From: Mactromeris polynyma
Lineage: Eukaryota; Mollusca; Bivalvia; Venerida; Mactridae
NCBI GenBank assembly: GCA_032209605.1
Contig: JASFXZ010000026.1
Location: forward strand, 7,440,001 to 7,504,000
Direction: 5' to 3'
Length of the DNA: 64,000 nucleotides
Part shown: one piece after another, positions 1 through 13,600 of the stretch
How the letters are laid out: every line of letters begins with the position of its first letter
How positions within the stretch are numbered: position 1 is the stretch's first letter
Made by a program: the position numbers and the translations under genes
Notes under the pieces: model-generated
The model's database searches: none
What the model saw: the letters and a program-made list of their open reading frames with translations, nothing else
Told to the model about the DNA's origin: nothing

Positions 1-1535
1 ATCTCCAAATACCAGCTACACTCATACCTTTTAAGGGTTTTTGAGGGATCATCATCTTAGAGTATTAAGCTTGTCTTGTTGTCGTACAGAAAGCGTGGTG
101 ACCAAATGTAAACATGCAGTTTGCTTTGCAGTATGGCTGAATCGTAATCTATCTTTAGAAACGTTTTGATAAGTTTTACTGTATTGCCTTGATACTCAAG
201 TCCCTAGGGGCGTTCCGTGTTCACATTTTTGCGGCCTCCTTGGCGGCCATCTTGAATTTCTAAAATTGTACCATGATGAGGTACCTGCGCACATGATTTT
301 CTTATAGCTGAGATATTCCCCTACATATAAATGTATAAATTAGCTGCGGATATTTTTGCAAGCGAAACATCCTTAGGGACTGGAGAAGGCGTTAATTAGG
401 AAACTTCACACACTTTATTTTTTATATAATTTGTTGACGTACATGTACAACAATGTGGATTACAATGAACTTCATGGATATCAATTATCTAATTGGCACA
501 CTGATCATTCAACACTGTGTCCAATGAAAGTGGGAGATCATGCTTGTCGTATACACCATACTAAACCAAACTATATTTTCATAAGAGTAGTGACAGCAAA
601 CACCGTCAATTCTAAGTACAGAAATAAAACATTTCACGGCCATAAGGCAGAATTAAAAGCTGATGGTGACATTAGATACATAATACTCTCTTTGAATTGA
701 TTAACATGAACTTTTCTTGTAATGATTAAAGTATTAGCCTGCAGAATTAATCAACTTAATGTTAAAGTAGGAGGGTTAAGTAGATTGGAAGCCTTTTTTG
801 GCTGTAATGAAGTAAATTATTAGATAACAACTTTCGCCCAGCAGGTCACTTTTGTAACAGTTTTTACTTATTGCTACATTTGTCAAGAGTCAATGTCAAT
901 TAGGATAGTACTACATTAGAACAACAAGCTTTTAGCGGTCACAGAACATTGGAAACTAAGTACTGCACCGTACGCTTGCCAGAACATAAAGATATGCGCG
1001 CCTGTTTTACACTTTACACAACCATTCAGTTACTATTCAAATAAGACCTTGACCTTTTAAATTTGCACTTGGAATGTTCTATTGACATGTTCTATTTCAA
1101 CTTTTCAGATGTTACAGAGTACATTTCTCCAGTGGTTACGTGTTATTTATAGACATGAGAAATATGTAGATTTAGGATGAGTCATTACAAAACATAGGGT
1201 GTGCAAGATTATTTTACAATATTTATAGATATAAATCAAAGTTTATCAGCTATCCAGCCATGATACTCGTTGAATAAAAAGAACCTGAAGTTCGCCAGAG
1301 GCTCGCTTTATATCATTTTATACAACTCGTTCAATAAATGCAATACTAATCCGCTATGTATTTGTCATTTGTGTCCATTGATTATTTGTTTTATTTCGTT
1401 TACATTTATAAACAGGAAAATACTACATACTGATGACACAGTAATGTAATGGTCTGTACATCTGAAATTGGCACAGACACAGCATAATTATGTTGAATTT
1501 TATTTGATACATGTATGTAGAATCCTCCCAATGTT
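1..1535. other. No gene seen; one weak YY1-like site
   Basis: AT-rich, no supported exon. A GCGGCCATCTTG at about 243-254 matches the YY1 core on the minus strand (CAAGATGGCCGC). The 431-700 frame has no ATG at its start and no family match. Confidence 0.4.
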
Positions 1536-3092
1536 ATGAAATACAGTTACTTTATGATGATTATTAGGTCCTCTTATCCACCACCTCACCTGTTTTTCTT
1601 AATTGGAATTCCAACGAGAAGGGCTGTGCAACACAGAGAGGCTACATTTGCATGTGATAATTTGCATGTGATAAGGGCCCTGTGGTATTCAGCAATGAGC
1701 GTGACATGGCCAATCACAAAATCGAGGCTAACCAAACGACAACACGGGTCTTCTGTGCTCGGTGCTACGGTACCAGACCAAGGATGTTCAGGTACCCACA
1801 ATATCTCAGTTGGCATGCTGCAATATTACCATCTTTTCCACCTAGGACACTGTCATTGAAGAATTGTTTTTATTTGCACTGGATGTCTCATCATACCTAT
1901 CTACTTACCAGAAAATCACCGATTTTAATTCACCAGTCCGAATTACTAGACAAGCCATTACAAAATGGAATACAGGTAGATCCCAAGGCATACACAGCAT
2001 GTTAAATGGATGGAACCTGGCCAAACATCCACTTGAAAAAACTTCATCTCAACTGTCGTCATCTAGATCTACTAAAATACCTTCATCAGTTTCATATGAG
2101 GTCCGATCAATAGCTCTTGGAATTAAAGAAACAAGAATCATATTCACAGATTATAACAACAGTGTATACAAGGCTAAACTGACATACTCAGGTTTGACAT
2201 ATACATCTGTTACAACACAACTTCTATAAAAAATACTCACTCTCGACCCGGATTTTGATCTACCAAAGTGTTCATGGAAACTACACCCAATTCAACAATC
2301 CGTCAAAGAAGAATTGGCAACAACTGTATGTATCTCTGCGAAATATATTATCCATGTCTGGATTGAACGGAACAAGTTATTTGAAACTACACAAGATACA
2401 ACAGAAGATCGGATGTCTGACAACTCTTCCATCAGATCACCATCACCAATTTTTCTAGACAGCAGTACCACCTCATCTAATGTGAACCAGAACATACCTC
2501 CATCACCGTCAACAATTAACATAACTCCAAAGTCGGAACGTGAAACAACTGTGACGAATGTCACTGTCCCTTCTTGAGGTCAAGTATATCTACAACAAGT
2601 TCTTCAAACATAACATTGCTACCTTCATCCGCATCATAAATATTGCCGAGTCCTTCAACGCAAGAATCTCTACGAGTGACACCCCTACTACCCCAGATTC
2701 ACCTCATCACCCAGGTCATTAATGGCAGCAACAACTTTGACATCATCAGCTTTTTCTACTATGCCAATCCTTGGCATTGCCGTCATCAACATGTTCAATA
2801 GCCGTTGAATTTGCAGCAAAAAACCATAGAACAACAGGACGGTTCTCATCAAATCAACTATCTAGGTCTGCCAAATAGGCCAATCTTACATACATGTATC
2901 ATGTCTAAGATGCTGGCTTGTTATTATGATGTCATTCGGACTATTGCCACAAACAAATCGACATACAACCTGGATAAACAACAAAAGATTATAGCAGCAT
3001 TCAAACCACTAGAATCTTCTCAACTTCTTCACGATATACTTTACATATCTCTCAGACTTGACACTGAAGATCAACATTGGACAGTGTATTAA
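1536..3092 (+). pseudogene. Decayed coding-like interval
   Basis: Several overlapping short frames (1682-2005, 1864-2229, 2314-2577, 2805-3092) switch frame over 1.5 kb. Residue content is rich in Ser, Thr and Pro (for example SIRSPSPIFLDSSTTSSNV), with short structured parts (RSIALGIKETRIIFTDYNN, KQQKIIAAFKPLES). This is how a broken element or gene looks, but no family is recognised and chance cannot be excluded. Confidence 0.25.
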
Positions 3093-3313
3093 ATCAACAT
3101 TAACAACAGAAGCATACACATTTGATAGATCCCCGGAATAATAATTCTTTATCTACAAAATTCATAGAAGTGCAATCATCTGACTTGAAATTATTATTAT
3201 AATTTGAGGCTCAGTCTCTAATGTGAAAGATCTCAACGATGTGAAACAATATTTCAGCTGAGATTTATCTCACATTGAGATTCTTCGGGAGATCGGGGCC
3301 TGTCATAACACAC

Positions 3314-3532
3314 ATGGCGACTCGAAATGTCATTTCGCCCATTGCAAAATACGATCGTGTTAAGATCGACGGTAAAGGTCTAGGCTTTGTAAGTGACATA
3401 ATATACAGAGGGTTTGGTGTTTTCTATATGGTTAGGCTAGCTGGAAGCGACTTTGAAGTGGAGTTGCCTAGAGATAGGCTGACAATTGATTCCTGTGGAA
3501 CGACGCCATCGCCTGTCACGCAGAAGCAGTAA
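3314..3532 (+). CDS. Small open frame, 72 aa from ATG, unknown
   Basis: ATG at 3314 gives MATRNVISPIAKYDRVKIDG and ends at TAA 3530-3532. The alternation of charged and hydrophobic residues (YDRVKIDG, GFVSDIIYRGFGVFYMVRL, FEVELPRDRL) looks like a small five-strand barrel (SH3/KOW/Tudor-like) and its base composition is more coding-like than its surroundings. It could be one exon of a longer gene or a remnant of an element protein. No family is recognised. Confidence 0.35.
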   Translation: MATRNVISPIAKYDRVKIDGKGLGFVSDIIYRGFGVFYMVRLAGSDFEVELPRDRLTIDSCGTTPSPVTQKQ

Positions 3533-6500
3533 CATGTTTAATTTCGTATCCAACAGGGATGTAGATGATTTTAACTTCAATCAAACCAACAAGAACACTT
3601 AAACAAAAACTGGCAATGATCTAAAATATCTAAATATCTCACGCCTTCTTAACTGACCCAAATATTAACGAAACAAGAGAAATCCATGAAATTCAATCTG
3701 CTGAACTAAACAATTGACTATATCGATTTATTCTAAGTGTCCGCAAAAAGAATGGTGACGAATATAAGCCTTCTTGTTTAAGAGGCATGGTGGCTAGTTT
3801 TGAAATACAGCTAAGCCGAAAGAATTACGGTGAAAGACTAACAACAGGGCATTCATTTACATAATTAAGGGAAACCCTTGCAATGAAACAACGCCAGCTA
3901 AAGATGCAGGGTAAAGACAATCTTCCTCAGAAAAGTGACTAACTGATAACGATATTGATACTCTCATGGAATAAAGGTCAGCTAGGTAACTCTACCCCTG
4001 GAGCTATGTGCATACCCTCTGGTTGTATAATACCGTTTATTTTGGTCTCCGAACATGCCAGTAATATCATGATATGTGCTTGGGAGACATAACATTTGGG
4101 TCTGATGACAGAGATCAGGAATAGTTGCATTATTGTGAAAGGCTGACCAACTGGATATAACCCGAGGGATGTTAGCGTCGTTAAACGTAAACTATGGACC
4201 AGCTAAATAAATCCAGACAGATGTCCCGTCTATATTTACAAACTGTACGCTAGTAAAATGCCTACTAACTGCTCACATCCTGAACATCCATTCTACATTG
4301 CTTCAACTACAATAAACTTACCAACTGTCACTGATACATGGTTTGAACGGAATTCTGTTGGCATAAATAATGATGAAACGCATGGTACAACGAGCAGGGT
4401 TGAATCCATATAAGAAACTTTCCAATCATAGCGCAGGAAACAATCTTGTCCAGAAACTAAATGGCAACGTTCCAGCGAACCGAATTATGCGGATCTCAGG
4501 CCATAAGAATATGGCTTCATGAAGCACAACACAAACAGATCACTTAAATTCTTTACAGTGACAATAAACCTCAGAACATTCCTTGTGAACAAACGTCATA
4601 TTCCCAATCAACAGCTAACTTCACTCGTTCCAGCACTGATGCTAGTTCAAATCTGCAAGTAACAGGCGGTTTCCCAAATATCTTTGGAGCACAAAATTTC
4701 GAAAGAACTTTTAACATCTAAGTCTATCAAGGTAGCTCTAATCCAGAACAACAAAAGTCTCCATGCAGAAAAAGCATCAGGTTGATAGACAGCGTTTAAT
4801 AAATTCAATAAATAATGACCACTCATGTAAGATCCTCTATGTATAACATATATAATTATTATATAATTTCTGTGCGCCGTTAGTAATACAGTCTGAAATA
4901 AAGTTATCAATTAAAAGTAAGTATCCTTTATTATCTATATTGCTCAGTTTTTTGCATAATTTAAAAATAATTCTCTCCTACGGTTTTTATTTCAACCACA
5001 AAAAAGCAGAAATAAGTGATGATGTTTACTTTTTTTGTTTAATGTTAATAATTTCTGGTTCTGGTTCAGCATATCTGCTACAGTTATGAATGTCAAGTAT
5101 CATCTGGAATTTTTACATATATAATCTGGTTAGATTTCGCCAAATATCATTAGTATTGTTTATGTACATATTCAGAATAGTTATTTTGTTATACATGTAT
5201 TGGTATTAAATGTAGTGTTTTGCATTTGAAATAGTAGGGACCTTGGCATATGTTGACCATGTAGCATTTAGCATGACATGTTAGGCTTGTTTCCCACGTG
5301 TCTGCTACTAGACTGTACGATAGACGATCGGTGTCACGTTCATTGGTCTCTTATCTGTTATCAGTATTTGCTATGCAAACATTACAGCGTTCATATTCTG
5401 CGAATATCACATCTGAACTGATAACTTATTTATTCAGACTATGAAAGTTCGATCTGAGGTGAAGTAGGGGTCAAAGAAAATCTTTTTATCGGATAGCATA
5501 TGATACATAGGGCATTTCGTATATGTGTGTAATTATCACACTTTGGAATTAGCAAAATTTGTGAATTTGAAATTGATCTCAAGCACTTAATATGCATGTC
5601 AATGGCATCAACGTCATAAAATAAACTTCGAAAGAACATTTCCAAACTGACATTATTTTATCATAACAGTGCCATAAAAAGGCGAGTTTTGATGTTTGCC
5701 CATGTTTCGAATTGTCAACTATATGTATAATTCCATGGTAATCGACTCCATCTTTGACCCCCAGCTTACCCTAGCAAACACTATGATCAGAAACTGTGAA
5801 CATCAAAGGTTGTTTGTTGTAAAAAGAGTGTATATTGTAAAAACAGTCATGGAAGGTGGTGATGTTGAAATTGCTGTTGACGTTTATTGCACAGCTATGT
5901 TGACAGTATCTATATGTACATGAGTATATGAGTGGTGTGGTGTGTACAAAGCATTCTCTTTAAGGCATTTTGTAACCAAATGCGATGCTTTCGTGCCCTT
6001 TTTATACAACTCTTATTCGTTAAATTATATGAATAAACATGTGGCATATCTTCAAGAACAAAAAGTCCAAAGAAATTGAAATAAATATCAAGAGCTTGAG
6101 CGATAATCTCTCTTCAACGGCACCAATTTGTTGTAGTAAGTATTTTTTTATCAATTTAACCTGTCTAGCGAAACAATTACTACACATTTTATGTGTATAC
6201 CAATAGTTTGCTTTGGAAAGGTTGCACTGAATTATCACAAGGGTATACGAATAGTAGATGTACAGTCGTACCTCGTTTATTCGACAACATTTTATCCCAA
6301 TACTTGGTATCATCCGAAATAAACATCAGGTTCCGATGTATCTTCTTATGCACCTCACATTGCAATGGATTACTCAAAATCATGTATAATTTGAAATAAA
6401 CATGTCGGGCCCGATGAATTCGAAGGACCGAGTTCCGTGGGGAATCACGGAAGACATTAAGTGTGTGTTTTTTTCATTTCTACAAAACTCTCATTATTCT

Positions 6501-7579
6501 TCTGCCACTTTCCTACCTGGGACGATTGGCTTAAGATATATTCGTTCATTATTTTGACGCACATCTTAGCCGAGTGTAGAATTCGATAAATATTTTCACC
6601 AAACGATAAGGTGTAGGTGTGTATACAGTCAGATGAATCAATAGGAATGATTTACGATTCACGTATTTGCTATTTGTAAATATATTCGATTCTTGCTGAA
6701 TCAGCTCTTTCTTCAGTAACAGATGTTTGAATAATAAAAATGTCTTCCCTTCATATTTCTTATATATCTCCTTATTTGGTAATATCTCTTTTATTCGTTA
6801 TATGTTCTCTGTTTTCTGAATAATAGTAAATTTTTGAATTCAATATTCAATATACAATGCTACACACCAAATATCTATCCTTTTGATTTTAGACAGGAGG
6901 AGTTTAAGTCTTCCCTATAGAAGTTTATGTGAAACAAGTGACCCAAGGGTCAGATTCACTGTTAAGCCCATGGACATATATATACGCTCATATACAAAAA
7001 CATATATACTAGCTTGTGATACGCACCAAATATCAAAGCTCTAGGCCTTGTAGTTTTAGACAAGAATAATTTTAATCTGGGGCGGGGCCAATATTGCCAC
7101 CGAGGCATGATTTAAACAAAGTTGGTGGAAGACTACTAGTTGACGCTTCACACTCAGTTATGCAGCAGACGAGAACGATGTTATGCAACCTTGAAAGAGG
7201 CCAACCCGAGAATCAGTTTTTTGAAGTTAGAACCATATCCATTTTGCGGTTTAAGAAAAGTCGTTGATAGACGACGATTGACAGACGACCACAGACAACC
7301 ATCGATCCTAATAGCTCACGATGAATTTTTTTAGACTTTATTAATGTTTATATATTCTTCTCATTTCATGATATTGGTATCAAATATAGATATTGGCTTG
7401 AACAGATGTTAGATGGTTTGTGACTGTGTAACGACAATCTAGTGATTGTCTCTTAAACTATTTTTAAATATGTATGCATATTCAGAAGGCGCGAGGGTAA
7501 ACATGTAAATGTATTACATGTAACTTAATGAGATACACTATATAAATAAAATTATTAGTATCATTGTGTACTGCAACTA
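3533..7579. other. Intergenic, nothing but one MITE
   Basis: No supported exon on either strand apart from the family B MITE at 6263. Open frames are short and AT-driven. Confidence 0.5.
6263..6440. mobile_element. MITE family B, diverged
   Basis: TACAGTCGTACCTCGTTTAT start, GGGCCCGATGAATTCGAAG near the far end, which is decayed. Confidence 0.6.
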
Positions 7580-7830
7580 GTGTGACCGTCTCCCGTGACC
7601 GTTCTTGGTCAGACATCTGTCTTGGTAGTTGTAGGTCGAATGTTCGAATCCCCGTTTTGGTGCACGTTTACCCCCCCCCCCCCCATTTCCTGGTACATGA
7701 CACTAAAGGATAGAAATAAAGAAGTAAACGTCCATCAAAAATAGGTGTCTCATTAGTCTGAAACTGTTGGCCTTGTAGTAGGGGTGACACTATAATACAT
7801 AAGTACTTGATTGTGAGTATGGAGAAGCCT
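7580..7830 (+). mobile_element. tRNA-derived SINE, diverged
   Basis: B box TGTTCGAATCCCC, then a 14-C run at 7671-7684. The rest shares GACACTAAAGGATA and GGGGTGACACTATAAT with the 9.2-kb SINE. Confidence 0.55.
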
Positions 7831-10296
7831 ACACACATAACAACAGTTAAATAAAATTAAAAATTATTGCCACTTAATGTAAACAATGTATTGCATGGAT
7901 ACCAATGAAGTTTATGCATATAGGCCAAAGTTGTCACACAAAAAGGTACATAAATGCAAAATATAATATGTATGTTTAGTTTCATTTTTATTTACTTGAG
8001 TCTTCATAGCTTACACAATTTTGTCACGAGTTCCTTATATATCAGCTATATTTATTTATACACGCTTCCGACGATTATCCTACGTTACGACAACGTCGTA
8101 AATCGATGTTGCACGGACGTCGTTGTTTTAACGTTGGTTAGACGTTGGATTGTGTTGGTGACGTCATGACAAAAATCCAACGTTGTGCCAACGTCGTATT
8201 GACGTCAAGTGTTTGCTGGGTTGTTTGTGACAGACAAACCAATTAGCCTGATCATTCCGTAATATATTTGTCACTGTTTTTGAAAGATATAAAGCTTTGC
8301 ACAAAACTTACACCATTTTGCATGAGAAACTTTTGGACAAGATCGTAAACGGGTGCACGCGCTTGTGTAAGGGGGACAACTGTTACTAATACGTACTCAT
8401 ATTATGTACAGAGTTGCCGTTCCTTTAAAATGACGTTTTAAATTGCATGTGAATATATATATCAATGAACTTTTACATTTGAAAAAATAGTTTTATCCTA
8501 CTATTACATGTATACACTAAAGTCAAAATAAATCCAAACTATTGCAACTATTAGGGTCTGGGAAATAATATAAACCAGTTAAATGGTTCCTTCGGGAATA
8601 ATAAGTCGTTATACAGACATAAATGTCTCATTCATGGTGATGTTGGTTCGTGCTTCTATTCGTTTAAATACAACTCTGTTACATTGAAATAAGAAATGGC
8701 TAAATGGTTATAAAGTTGAACTTCAATATTCCACATGAGGAATACATGTATTTCATTTGCAAAAATCAGCTACTGTTATAACTTGGACTTTATAAAGCAC
8801 ATTTGTATTCTGTTGTAATATGTGTTAATATCATATTAAAATGCCATTATACCCCCGAAGAACGAAGTTGTCGCGCCTCCCGTTGACATAATCTTGTGAG
8901 CAACAACTCCTCCAAAAGTTATGCATGTATTTCTTTCAAATACAGCAGAGTTACTACATATGATGTGTAGATATGCATTAAGGCAGGAGTTTCAATTCTC
9001 TCAATTATTATCAGACTTATGGCCATTTGTTGTTTTTGGAATGTGCTTTATGGTGTATATACTGAGTGAAATCTTGCGAGTGCAACACCGACAGTTCAGC
9101 ATGGATTTCTTTCAATCTGGTAGTGTTACTACTCACTATGTCGTCCAATTGTTTCCAGACACTAATAACCTGTTATTCGTCTTTTTGAGAAAAGCAACGT
9201 ACCCTCTCGAGCTAATTTATACATACCGTATCCCTTGGCCGAGTGGTTGAGGCATCCGCTTTGGGATTCGGAGGCAGAAGTTTCGAATCCCGGCAGGGGT
9301 CGGTTCTGATATTGCCGGTTGGTGAGCCGTCAGCTAGTTAAATAATGGTTACCGTGCGCATACCTGCCTGGTGTCTGGCATTAAAAGGATAGGCTGGCCC
9401 TTTAAATAGGGGTGACACTATAATGAATAAACACTTCACTTTTTTACTTTACATACGGGGTTATGGGATTGCAATTTGTTTAAGTTATGTGCATTCCAGA
9501 ACAATATAGATAGAAAAGATAGAAAGACATTGGAAAGGCGGTTTCAACGATACCAAATACTCAAACTCGCCAAAAGAAAAGTTGTGGGGTTCTGGACGAA
9601 TTGTGTTGATGTGCATGCATGGTTTTTGTCATATTGGTGGGTCAACACTTGATATTCAAGATTTTATCATTTAATACAATAAGTACAAATATATACAATA
9701 AATTTTGCACACACTCAGTTTTCTACAGTAATCATCTTTCGTCGTCTGTTACAAAACACCTCCTACGTTTTATCAATAGCACTTATCAACAACGACATTC
9801 TATGTACACAATTGATCTGTTAAATGATTTACATATGGCTCCTTCTGCATGTAATAATATTGTTATTTACCCGATACTAAAGAGAAACCTTCACCTGCGC
9901 CCCTCACATTTTTCCGGCAACAATATCATATTTCCCCTAGTAAATTTTTTTATTCCAATTTAACCTCTCTGGAAACATTTATCTACAACAGCCGTCATCA
10001 TCAATTCTGAACCAGAATATAAAGGAATGGCGATATAGATATATATACGCTGGTAATATAGGAATTGGAGAAATTAATTTGTTTCTCGTATACACAAAGT
10101 TATAGGTCAACTTCTGTCTCATTATGAGAAACTGTCCCCGATAAGGTCACACCAATTTAATTTGTCGTATGTCAGAGATATTAACCCAGAGAAAAATTGA
10201 TAAAATTTATCCGCACGCACCCAGATTGTTTTTGATTGCGCGAAGACGTTCGGAACCGGTGTTAGACAAAACTTCGTAACGTTTCTGGAAGTTTTT
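7831..10296. other. Intergenic, with an ACGTCGT-rich patch and one SINE
   Basis: A patch at 8085-8215 is rich in ACGTCGT, CAACGT and GACGTC words in both orientations, suggesting an internally repeated or self-pairing element end. Outside the 9.2-kb SINE nothing else is supported. Confidence 0.45.
9231..9450 (+). mobile_element. tRNA-derived SINE
   Basis: The head resembles a Leu/Ser tRNA, with an A box (TGGCCGAGTGGT) and a B box (TTTCGAATCCC). The body is shared with the elements at 7.6 and 27.4 kb (CCGGTTGGTG, AATGGTTACCG, GGATA, GGGGTGACACTATAAT). Confidence 0.75.
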
Positions 10297-10302
10297 TTTA
10301 TT
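10297..10302 (-). promoter_or_regulatory. Candidate poly(A) signal of the NIT pseudocyclase gene
   Basis: AATAAA on the minus strand, about 155 bp past the predicted stop codon. It supports 10455 as the end of the reading frame. Confidence 0.4.
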
Positions 10303-10454
10303 ATCATAAACAAATTAGAAAAGTGTTGAAAGCAAATCACATCTCCTTCTTCGTCAAGCATCAAAGGAACAAAAAATATGTACAGGCTCTTAACTCTACA
10401 AGAGCAACAAAGTAAAACAATAAGTCATTTCTTTGCACAATACATTATCATCTT

Positions 10455-10633
10455 CTACACTGAAGAGTTGGACACTCCGTCAATGGACAAACTACATCTT
10501 GGTGACAGTTGATTTAACGAACCGACACTCATTTGTGAATATCGCTTGCAGGCAGATTTATTCAAAGGTTCGTAGACCCCTTCGCTTTCACACAATCTGT
10601 ATAAAGGTCTTTTCTCCAATTCAATCCAAGAAC
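10455..10633 (-). CDS. NIT pseudocyclase exon 9 (cytosolic tail, stop)
   Basis: Begins after ATATTACAG and completes the phase-1 Gly codon of exon 8. It stays open for 59 codons to TAG at 10455-10457. The tail is Ser-rich and polar with no recognised domain. It is assigned by phase, acceptor quality and position only. Confidence 0.55.
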
Positions 10634-13600
10634 CTGTAATATAATAGAGTTATACCACTAAAATATGGTTCGGTCATATTGGTGTGAAGGCACAGATGGT
10701 GTGTCCAATCATGTAAGTCGATAAATCAAAATAGATATTTCTATTGTTTCTTAAATTCGTAAATAGTGTATTTAAAGGAACAATGACATAAGCATGAATG
10801 GAAATTTCAAAAGCGTATTTAGTGCAATGAGCAGTGAACTTCAAACAGTACAAGTATGAGCAGTGAACTGCAAACAGTACAAGTATGGGCAGTGAACTTC
10901 AAACAGTACAAGTATGCGCAGTGAAATTCAAACAGTACAAGTATGCGCAGTGAACTTCATACAGTACAAGTATGAGCAGTGAACTTCATACAGTACAAGT
11001 ATGAGCAGTGAACTTCATACAGTACAAGTATGAGCAGTGAACTTCATACAGTACAAGTATGAGCAGTGAACTTCATACAGTACAAGTATAAGCAGTGAAC
11101 TTCATACAGTACAAGTATGAGCAGTGAAATTCATACAGTACAAATATGCGCAGTGAAATTCAAACAGTACAAGTATGCGCAGTGAAATTCATACAGTACA
11201 AGTATGAGCAGTGAAATTCATACAGTACAAGTATGAGCAGTGAAATTCATACAGTACAAATATGCGCAGTGAAATTCAAACAGTACAAGTATGCGCAGTG
11301 AAATTCAAACAGTACAAATATGAGCAGTAAAATTCAAACAGTACAAATATGAGCAGTGAAATTCATACAGTACAAGTATGAGCAGTGAACTTCATACAGT
11401 ACAAGTATGAGCAGTGAATTTCATACGGTACAAATATGAGCAGTGAAATTCAAACAGTACAAGTATGCGCAGTGAAATTCAAACAGTACAAATATGAGCA
11501 GTAAAATTCAAACAGTACAAATATGAGCAGTGAAATTCAAACAGTACAAGTATGAGCAGTGAACTGCATACAGTACACGTATGAGCAGTGAAATTCATAC
11601 AGTACAAGTATGAGCAGTGAAATTCAAACAGTACAAGTACGAGCAGTGAACTTCATACAGTACAAGTATGAGCAGTGAAATTCAAACAGTACAAGTATGG
11701 ACAGTGAAATTCAAACAGTACAAGTATGAGCAGTGAACTTCATACAGTACAAGTATGAGCAGTGAACTTCATACAGTTTCAAGTATGAGCAGTGAAATTC
11801 AAACAGTACAAGTATGAGCAGTGAAATTCAAACAGTACAAGTATGGACAGTGAAATTCAAACAGTACACGTATGAGCAGTGAACTTCATACAGTAGAAGT
11901 ATGAGCAGTGAACTTCATACAGTACACGTATGAGCAGTGAACTTCATACAGTACAAGTATAAGCAGTGAACTTCATACAGTACAAGTATGAGCAGTGAAC
12001 TTCATACAGTACAAGTATGAGCAGTGAACTTCATACAGTACACGTATGAGCAGTGAACTTCATACAGTACAAGTATGAGCAGTGAACTTCATACAGTACA
12101 AGTATGAGCAGTGAAATTCAAACAGTACAAGTATGAGCAGTGAAATTCATACAGTACAAGTATGAGCAGTGAACTTCATACAGTACAAGTATGAGCAGTG
12201 AACTTCATACAGTACAAGTATGAGCAGTGAACTTCATACAGTACAAGTATGAGCAGTGAACTTCATACAGTACAAGTATGAGCAGTGAAATTCCTACAGT
12301 ACAAGTATGAGCAGTGAACTTCATACAGTACAAGTATGAGCAGTGAACTTCATACAGTACAAGTATGAGCAGTGAAATTCATACAGTACAAGTATGAGCA
12401 GTGAACTTCATACAGTACAAGTATGAGCAGTGAACTTCATACAGTACAAGTATGAGCAGTGAACTTCATACAGTACAAGTATGAGCAGTGAACTTCATAC
12501 AGTACACGTATGAGCAGTGAACTTCATACAGTACAAGTATGAGCAGTGAACTTCATACATTACAAGTATGAGCAGTGAACTTCATACAGTACAAGTATGA
12601 GCAGTGAACTTCATACAGTACACGTATGAGCAGTGAACTTCATACAGTACAAGTATGAGCAGTGAACTTCATACAGTACAAGTATGAGCAGTGAACTTCA
12701 TACAGTACAAGTATGAGCAGTGAACTTCATACAGTACAAGTATGAGCAGTGAAATTCAAACAGTACAAGTATGAGCAGTGAACTTCATACAGTACTAGTA
12801 TCAGCAGTGAACTTCATACAGTACAAGTATGAGCAGTGAACTTCAAACAGTACAAGTATGAGCAGTGAACTTCATACAGTACAAGTATGAGCAGTGAACT
12901 TCATACAGTACAAGTATGCGCAGTGAACTTCATACAGTACAAGTATGAGCAGTGAACTTCATACAGTACAAGTATGAGCAGTGAACTTCATACAGTACAA
13001 GTATGAGCAGTGAACTTCATACAGTACAAGTATGAGCAGTGAACTTCATACAGTACACGTATGAGCAGTGAACTTCATACAGTACAAGTATGAGCAGTGA
13101 ACTTCATACAGTACAAGTATGAGCAGTGAACTTCATACAGTACAAGTATGAGCAGTGAACTTCATACAGTACAAGTATGAGCAGTGAAATTCAAACAGTA
13201 CAAGTATGAGCAGTGAACTTCATACAGTACAAGTATGAGCAGTGAACTTCATACAGTACAAGTATGAGCAGTGAACTTCATACAGTACAAGTATGAGCAG
13301 TGAACTTCATACAGTACAAGTATGAGCAGTGAACTTCATACAGTACAAGTATGAGCAGTGAACTTCATACAGTACAAGTATGCGCAGTGAACTTCATACA
13401 GTACAAGTATGAGCAGTGAACTTCATACAGTACAAGTATGAGCAGTGAACTTCATACAGTACAAGTATGAGCAGTGAACTTCATACAGTACAAGTATGAG
13501 CAGTGAAAATTCATACAGTACACGTACTGACACCAACAACTTAAAACATGTACGAGTATTTAGTTCAGTGTATATTTCATAAAGCCTCATGATCGACAAC

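Noticed and set aside
10829..13526. Regular 29-bp array as a CRISPR array
   Set aside because: There are no unique spacers between repeats, the unit is directly tandem, and the context is an animal intron.
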